DNA of 64,000 nucleotides from Stomorhina lunata (lineage: Eukaryota > Arthropoda > Insecta > Diptera > Rhiniidae). Within the stretch, counting starts at the first letter, position 1, and each line of letters starts with the position of its first letter. The stretch lies in contig OW121740.1 in NCBI GenBank assembly GCA_933228675.1, forward strand, positions 156,291,828-156,355,827, written 5' to 3'. A program made the position numbers and the translations under genes. The notes under the pieces were generated by a model, which worked only from the letters and a program-made list of their open reading frames with translations, had not been told where the DNA came from and made no database searches. Shown here in pieces: positions 56,692 to 64,000 of this stretch.

Positions 56692-57655
56692 TTTTTCAAA
56701 AATTTCCTATTTTTATAATAATTTTTCAAAAATTTCCTATTTTTATAGGAAATTTTTCAAAAATTTCCTATTTTTATAGGAAATTTTTCAAAAATTTCCT
56801 ATTTTTATAGGAAATTTTTCAAAAATTTCCTATTTTTATAGGAAATTTTTCAAAAACTTCCTATTTTTATAGGAAATTTTTTAGAATTTTTTTTATTTTT
56901 TTTGAAAATTTTTCAAAAATTACTTACTTAAATAGAAAATCTATCAAAAATTTCTTTAAAAATTCTTTACAAGGAATTTTTCAAAAATTTCTTATTTTTT
57001 AGCCAATTTTTCAAAAACTTCTTATTTTTTATAGGAAATTATAAGGACCGTTTCAAAAATTTCTTATTTTTATAGGAAACATTTCAAAATATTTTTATAT
57101 TTATAGGAAATTTATTAAAAATTTCTTATTTTTATAGTAAATTTCTCATCTTTATGGGAAATTTTACAAAAAAATTTTTATTCGTATAGGAAATTTTTCA
57201 AAAATTTCTTATTTTTATAGGAAATTTATCAAAAATTTCTTATTTTTATAGGAAATTTATCAAAAATTTCTTATTTTTATAGGAAATTTCTCAAATTTTT
57301 TTTATTTTTATAGAAAATTTTTCAAAAATTTCCTATTTTTATAGGAAATTTTTCAAAAATTTCTTAGTTTTATAGGAAATTTTTCAAAAATTTCTTATCT
57401 TTATGGGAAACTTTTTAAAAATTTCTTATTTTTAAAGGAAATTTTTTAAAACATTTTCTTTTTTTAAAGGACATTTTTCAAAAATTTCTTATTTTTATAG
57501 GAAATTTGTCAAAAATTTCTTATTTTTATAGAAAATTTTTCAAAAATTTCTTATTTTTATAGGAAATTTTTCAAAAATTTCTTATTCCTATAAGAAATTT
57601 TTTTTAAATTTCTTATTATTATAGGAAATTTTTTAAAAATTTCTTATTTTTATAG
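56692..57655. repeat. alpha satellite, right of the Helitron (decaying)
   Basis: The first 6 or so units continue array M (cctattttt type). They then give way to diverged cttattttt-type units with indels until 57.65 kb. It is the far side of the array split by the Helitron. Confidence 0.92.
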
Positions 57656-58804
57656 GCTAAAGTTAATGATGACAATTCTAATTGTCCCATCTCTGTTGTT
57701 TATCGCAACTTGTATATTAATATTTTACAATGATCATTTAACAATACAATTAACTAACATCTACCTTATATATAAGATTTGATCTATATTACGAGTATTG
57801 TTCCATGTTCCAAAGAATATTCCAAGCAACTCGTGAGTAACATGTGAGGGCGACTGTTGGCTGTTAGAATTTCTTCCGCCCCAGACATTTGTCGGCGTTA
57901 ATAGCGAGTATTCGATAGGTAGTATCAATGTTAGTATGTATGTAAGTAGATCTGTCTGGCAATTGATTAGCTGACATGATTTTCTAAAACCAGATTCGAT
58001 TGCATTCATTAATAGATGTTGGCACATCTTTTTATAGTTGTTTTCCTTGAATGAATAGTTTTAATTAAGTTAATGTTTAAAAATGGATGTAACATGATAT
58101 TTTATTTGAAAACAAAAATTAGGTGAAATAATGATATCAAAAAGGCATTAATTAGAAATAGGAAATTGCAACATTTAGCTTGAGGTGGATTTTAATTAAT
58201 TTTTTATTTTAGTGGGTTATGGTTTATAATTACATCTCAGGTCCTAGCTTTAAAATTAACTAGTTTTGAACTACATACATTCATACAAAACAACAAAATT
58301 GTAATTTTCTTTTATTACCAACTTCAGTTATTTCTGCTCTTTCCTAACGAATATTTATGTTTATGGAAGGAGACGCGTTACATTCTTTATTTTCTTTTTT
58401 CCATTTTTCTAGTTTTTCCTAAAATTTTGTTGTCAAATATTTGTTAATAGAAAAATATGTATCACACTATAAATAAAGTGAACAAATTGAAGTGAAACTA
58501 GAATTTCACGGAAACAAAGCAGCTGCAGGAGCTGGAGCAGTGGCAAAAGCGAATGAACTGAATGTAATGCCGATGTTGTCAGTCTAGGTAAACTTTACAA
58601 TAAATTGCAAATTTAAACATTAAATTTCCAAATAAATTTATAGGGTATGACATCCTTTGTAGACTTAACAGAACTAGCAAAAAAAGGATATTTTTGCATT
58701 TAAAGTTTTTTAGGAATTTTTTTTTAAAACGAACTTTAACACTTTGAGGGGAGATCATGAAACATTGTGTACTTATAATTAAAAGGCAAAAAAAAAAAAT
58801 GAAA
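57656..58804. other. non-satellite island
   Basis: No gene is recognised. An 88-codon minus-strand frame (58027-57761) has no family resemblance. The sequence around 58500-58590 is the least AT-rich part (ctgcaggagctggagcagtg) but shows no exon structure. Confidence 0.4.
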
Positions 58805-61370
58805 AAAAAATGTTTCTTTCAAATGTCCGTTAAAAGAAATTTTTGAAAAATTTTGAAAAACTGTTGCAAAATTGTTTTAATTGTAAGATAATTATATTAG
58901 AGATGAAAAATTAAAAAAAAAATAGATTTTACAAAAATTTCCCTTAAAGGGAATTTTTAAAACATATGGGAAATTTTGGAAATTCCAGTAAAATTTGTTT
59001 AACTATTAGCAAATAACGTTAGAAATGCGAGAAATTTTAAAAAATCACTGTTCAATAAAATTTCCTTATATAGGGAAATTTTAAAATGCGTGGGAATTTT
59101 TGCAAATTGTTGAAAATTTTTTAAATTATTATCAAATAATATTAGAAATGAGAAAAACAATCATTAATCAGAATTAAATTAAATTTCCCTAAAAGGGAAA
59201 TTTTAAAACATATGGGAAATTTTCAAAATTGTAGCAAAATTTTTAAAACTATTAGCCAAAAATGTTGGAAATGAGAGAAATTTTAAAAAATTCATGTTAA
59301 ATAAAATTTCCTTAAAAGGGAAATTTTTAAATATATGGGAAATTTTGGAAATTGTAGCAAATTTTTTTAAATTATTTTTTTTTTAACTAGCAGATAATTA
59401 AAGAAGTGAAAACAATTTCAAAATATTAGTGTTAAAGAAAATTTCCTTAGAAGGGAAATTTCAAAACGCATGAGAAATTTTGTAAATTGTTTTAACATTA
59501 GAAATGAGAAGAAAAGTAAAAATCTGATTAACATAAAATTTTCTTATAAGGGAAATTTTAAAACATAAGGGAAATTTTGAAAATTGTACCAAAATTTTAA
59601 AGAAATTAGCAAATAACATATAAATGAGAACAATTTAAAAAATCAGTGTTAAATAAAGCTTCCTCATAAGGGAAATTTGTAAAATTGTTCCCAAATTTTT
59701 TATATTATTATCAAATGACATTGGAAATGAGAAGAAAATAAAAAATCAGATTTAAATAAAATTTCCCTGAGTGGGAAATTTTAAAACATATGGGAAATTT
59801 TGAAAATTGTAGTAAAATTTGTTTAACTATTAGCCAAGAATGTTAGAGATGAGAAATTTTTACAAAAATCAATGTTAAATAAAATTTCCTTAAAAGGGAA
59901 ATTTTAAAACATATGGGAAATTTTGGATATTTGTAGCAAAATTGCTTAAACTATTACCAAATAACATATAAATGAGAATAATTTAAAAAAATCAGTGTTC
60001 AATAAAATTTCCTTATAAGGGAAATTTTGAAAATTTTAGTAAAATTTGTTGAACTACTAGCCAAGAATGTTAGAAATGAGAAATTTTTACAAAAATCAAT
60101 TTTAAGTAAAATTTCCTTAAAAGGGAAATTTTAAAACATATGGGGAAATTTGGATATTTGTAGCAAAATTGTTTAAACTATTACCAAATAACATATAAAT
60201 GAGAATAATTAAAAAAAACAGTGTTTAATAAAAATTCCTTATAAGGAAAATTTGAGAACATATGGGAAATTTTGAAAATCGCTGCGAATTCTTAAAATGT
60301 ATAAACAAGTTATGATAGAATTGAGAAAAAATTAAAAAAAAACAGTTTTAAATACAAATTTACCTATAAGGGAAATTTTCAAATGTATGGGAAATTTTGG
60401 AAAGTGTTGCAAAACTGTTGAATATATTAACAAATAGTATTAGAAATAAGTTAAATTTAATAAAATCAGTATTAAAAATTTTTTCCCTATAAGAGAAATT
60501 TCAGAATGTTTGGGAAATTTTGGAAAGTGTTGCAAAATATTTTAAATTATAAACAAATAAAGTCAGAAATGAGAAAGAATTAAAAAAAAAAACGGTTTTA
60601 AATACAATTTTTCATAAGGGAAATTTTTAAAAATATGGGAACATTTGAAAATTGATGCAAAATTTTTAAAATCATTAACAAATAACGTTAGAAATGAGAA
60701 AAAAGTTTACAAAATCTGATTTTAATAAAATTTAGTTATAAGGGAATTTTTTAAAAATATGGGAAATTTGGAAAATTGTCTTTAATTTTTAAAAATCATA
60801 AGCAACTAATGTTAGAAATGAAATAAAATAACAAAAAACATTTTTATATATAAACTTCCCTATAAGGGAAATTTTAAAATGTAGGTGAATTTTTAAAAAT
60901 TGTTGCAAATTTTTATAAAATATTAGCCATAAGTGTTCTAAAAACTAGGGGAAATTTGAAAAATTGTTGCAAAATTGTTTAAAATATTGGTAATTAGTGT
61001 GAGTAATGAGTCAAGTTAAGTAAAATCGGTTTTAAATAAAATTTCCCTATAAGGGAAATTTTGAAATGTATGGGAAATTTTGGAAATTATTCGAAAATTG
61101 TATAGAGTATTAGCAATTAGTATTAGAAATGAGTCATGTTTAATAAAATCGTTTCAAAATAAAATTTCCCAATAAGGGAAATTTTAAAAAGTATGGGAAA
61201 TTTTGAAAATTATTGAAAATTTTGTTCAATTATTAGCAGCTAATGTCATTTATTAGAAATATTTAAAAAAATCGGTTTTAAATAAAATTTCCCCATGAAG
61301 AAAACTTTAGAAAATTGTTACAAAAAATTTCAACTAAAGGGAAATTTACTATAATTTCAGAATTGTCCAT
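58805..61370. repeat. long-unit satellite array N (about 105-125 bp)
   Basis: About 20 diverged tandem units. Each contains taaataaaatttccttataa + gggaaattttaaaac, then atatgggaaattttggaaa, ttgtagcaaaattgtttaaa, ctattagcaaataa and gttagaaatgag. The AATTTCC-TTATAA-GGGAAATT core is a palindrome, kept in most units. This family differs from alpha and beta in length and structure. Confidence 0.9.
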
Positions 61371-62620
61371 ATTTAAAACATTCAAATTAACCTTAAAGTG
61401 TTAATTTAAAACCACCGCTGTTTTATGATATTTGCAACTACCCCAGAAAAAACTAGCATCCAGCATAGCCAACAGGCATTTGGCGCGAATTTCAATGTCG
61501 TTTTGCTTCCCGAAAAAAACAGGCAAATAAAATTTCAATATTTTGTTACATATAGAGAGGCTCATAACGACCGACAAAAACATATGAGCACGAAAAAAAA
61601 CTAGAATAAAAAAATATGGCTGTAAATATTATAACCAAATATTGTTTAAACGCTAGTAAGTGTTTCTAGGGGTGTTTGTGCTTGACATTAAATGGAAACA
61701 AATACACAATTTCCAGATTTAAAATTTTTGTAGGGCCAAAACTATTTTCGCTACTCGAATTTTTTTTCGATGCAAGCAAATTCATGTGTGTATGTGTGTG
61801 TTGTGAAAAATAATGTCAAAAAATATTTTAGATATTTGTAATACAGACATATTTCCATTTTCAAAACGAGATGAATGAATAAGGGAATGTCATGAATGCT
61901 AAAGAGTATACAGCACAGTGGGGTGAGTGGTGAAAAATGAAAAGAAAAGTGAATTTATAAAAAAAAAATATTTTCAAAGATAAAAAATAGGAAGAGGACT
62001 ATAGTTATATACTTTAACCCCATTTATTCATAGACATAAAATAAAGTAATAGCAAACTTATAAATCAAATTTTAAGCACAAGTTTCCTCTTATAAGCCTT
62101 TGATAGTTTTAAAATTCGTTTATGAATTAGGGAGCTAGAAATTTAAACCCCTTTACCTTTCATTCTGCAATTTGTCCCCTTGTGCAGTCTCTATGTATGA
62201 AGTTGTATGTGTTTATCGGTAGTAGTAGTAGTAATGCAGTTGTTATACGAGGCGTATGTGAAATTTTTAAAATTTTATTTGACATCGAAATGAAAATATG
62301 GTTGTGAATAAATTGTACATACATATGTTTGTCAAGGCATTAGGATGGTAAAGATCTGCGTTATCAAAAAATAATAAAATTGTAGGGATTTAAATATTAT
62401 TTAAAAAAAAAAAAAATATATTACCTTGATCCCAGTCAATGTAATAGACAAATTATTGATAAAAGCCAAAGAATTTTGGACAACCAATTCCTCGTTGCCT
62501 GTCGATGGTGGGTTAGGCCATAATTTTCAGGAGGAGTATACCTCATTTTAGACTGATCGAAAAACTTGCATTTTTACCTATTTTATCTGCTTTATTTCTA
62601 ACAATAATAAACAATTTTAA
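61371..62620. other. non-satellite island
   Basis: No gene is recognised. The 60-codon minus-strand frame (61583-61401) has no match I know. There are short microsatellites, (TG)n at about 61788-61804 and (TAG)n at 62219-62232. Confidence 0.4.
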
Positions 62621-64000
62621 GAAATTTGAAAATTTCCTATAACAATAAGAAATTTTTGAAAAATTTCATATAAAAAAAATCCGAAAAGTTTCCTATAAAA
62701 ATAAGAAATTTTTTAAAAATTTCTTATTAAAATAGGAAATTTTTGAAAAATGTTCTATAAAAATAAGAAATTTTTCGAAAAATTTTTCTATAAAAATAAA
62801 AATTTTTGAAAAATGTCCTATAAAAATAAGAAATATTTGAAAAACTTCCTATAAAAATAAGAAATTTTTTAAAAAAAATTTTGTAAAAATAGGAAATTTT
62901 TGAAAAAAATCCTATAAAAATCGGAAATTTTTGAAAAACTATATAATCGGAAACTATAACTATAAACTATAACAATCGGAAATTTAAAAAAAAATTCTTG
63001 TTAAAATGAGAAATTTTTGAAAAATTTCCTATAAAAATTAAAAATTTTTGAAAAATTTTCTTCTAATAATAAGAAATTTTTAAAAAATTTCCCACAAAAA
63101 TATAAATTTTTGAAAATTTTCCCATAAAAATAAAAAAAAATGAAGTTTCCTATGAAAATAAGAAATTTTTCAAAAATTTCCTATAAAAATAGAAAATTTC
63201 CTATAAACTTCTTCTAAAAAAAAAGAGAAAATTTTTCAAAAATTTACTATAAAAATATGAAATTTTTGAAAAATTTCTTATAAATATATAAAATTTTTTT
63301 AAAATTTTCTATTAAAATAAGAAATTTTTAAAATATTTCCTAACAAAAATAAGAAATTTTTGAAAAATTTCATATAAAAATGGAAAATTTTCTTAAAAAA
63401 AAGGAGACAATTTTTCAAAAATTTCCTATAAAAATATGAAATCTTTGAAAAATTTCTTATAAATATATAAAATTTTTTTTATTAAAATAAGAAATTTTTG
63501 AAAAATTTCCTAAAAAAAATAAGAAATTTTTGAAAAATTTCCTATAAAAATGGTAAATTTCTTAAAATAAAGTAGAAAATTTTTCAAAAACTTCCTAAAT
63601 AAATAGAAAATTTAAAAAAAAAAATTTCTAAAAAATAAGAGAAAATTTTTAAAAAATTTCCTATAAAAATATGAAATTTTTTAAAAATTTCTTATAAATA
63701 TATAAAATTTATTAAAAATTTTCTATAAAATTTAGAAATTTTCGAAAAACTTTTTATAATATAAGAAATTTTTGAAAAATTTCCGAAAAAATAAGAATTT
63801 TTTGAAAAATTTCCTATAAAAATAAAAAATTCTTGAAAAATTTCCTATAAAAATAAAAAAAATCCTATAAGAATAAGAAATTTTTGAAAAATTTCCTATG
63901 AAAATAATTTTTTTTTTAAATTTCCTATAAAAAAAAATAAATTTTTAAAAAATTTCCTATAAAAATAAGAAATTCTTGAAAAATTTCCTATAAAAATAAG
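62621..64000. repeat. alpha satellite array O (31-bp unit)
   Basis: Units read cctataaaaataagaaatt + tttgaaaaattt, in the same orientation as array A, about 44 diverged copies. Blocks near 63180-63280, 63375-63480 and 63560-63700 share the ggaaaatttt-ct-aaaaaaagg insertion, so a composite unit of about 190 bp is locally repeated. The array continues past the window end. Confidence 0.9.

Overview
The window is a repeat-dominated, strongly AT-rich piece of an insect nuclear genome, most likely a higher (schizophoran) fly. The evidence is a Ty3/gypsy retrotransposon, an autonomous Helitron, a DD41D mariner-type transposon, an RTE-type LINE remnant, dispersed families of the 'tatacccaccatc' and 'tatacccttcaccacc' type, and two short spliced exons of an insect-style zona pellucida (ZP) domain protein. 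No bacterial operon, CRISPR array, rRNA or convincing tRNA is present. The exact species cannot be read from the sequence.

About 40% of the window is simple-looking tandem satellite with units of 28-32 bp. Two related superfamilies alternate. Alpha is built around gaaatttttgaaaaatttcc (arrays near 2.9-5.5, 15.4-16.8, 23.5-24.0, 28.2-30.9, 44.9-46.3, 48.6-50.8, 56.7-57.7 and 62.6-64 kb). Beta is built around ttttctatagaaaaattttt (6.5-8.4, 9.5-12.3, 33.0-34.2, 35.8-36.3, 41.4-43.2, 44.1-44.9 and 46.3-47.5 kb). A third array of about 120-bp units fills 58.8-61.4 kb. Islands of non-repetitive sequence of 0.5-1.2 kb separate the arrays.

Layout: 1-2.9 kb, unique sequence, a tRNA-like B box and a short inverted-repeat element; 2.9-12.3 kb, alpha then beta satellites; 13.05-14.93 kb, dispersed family 1; 15.4-16.8 kb, alpha satellite; 18.3-22.3 kb, a dead DD41D mariner carrying a MITE and a family 2 element, which itself carries another insertion; 24.0-28.2 kb, an element with CACTCAG termini holding an RTE LINE fragment; 31.8-32.6 kb, a family 2 element inside another; 32.58-32.92 kb, two host exons on the minus strand; 36.3-41.4 kb, a complete Ty3/gypsy element inside a 30-bp array; 50.8-56.7 kb, a nearly intact Helitron inside a 31-bp array; then further satellites to the end.

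The only host gene seen is the ZP-domain gene on the minus strand. Much of the rest is probably its introns or intergenic DNA, but that is inference. The TE genes serve transposition: gag-pol for the Ty3 element, Rep/helicase for the Helitron, and a dead DDD transposase for the mariner. The most informative observations are the exact empty sites (Ty3 with a 4-bp duplication, Helitron between A and T, a family 2 insertion), the covarying terminal hairpins of families 1 and 2, and the contrast between homogeneous and degenerate satellite on the two sides of each large TE.
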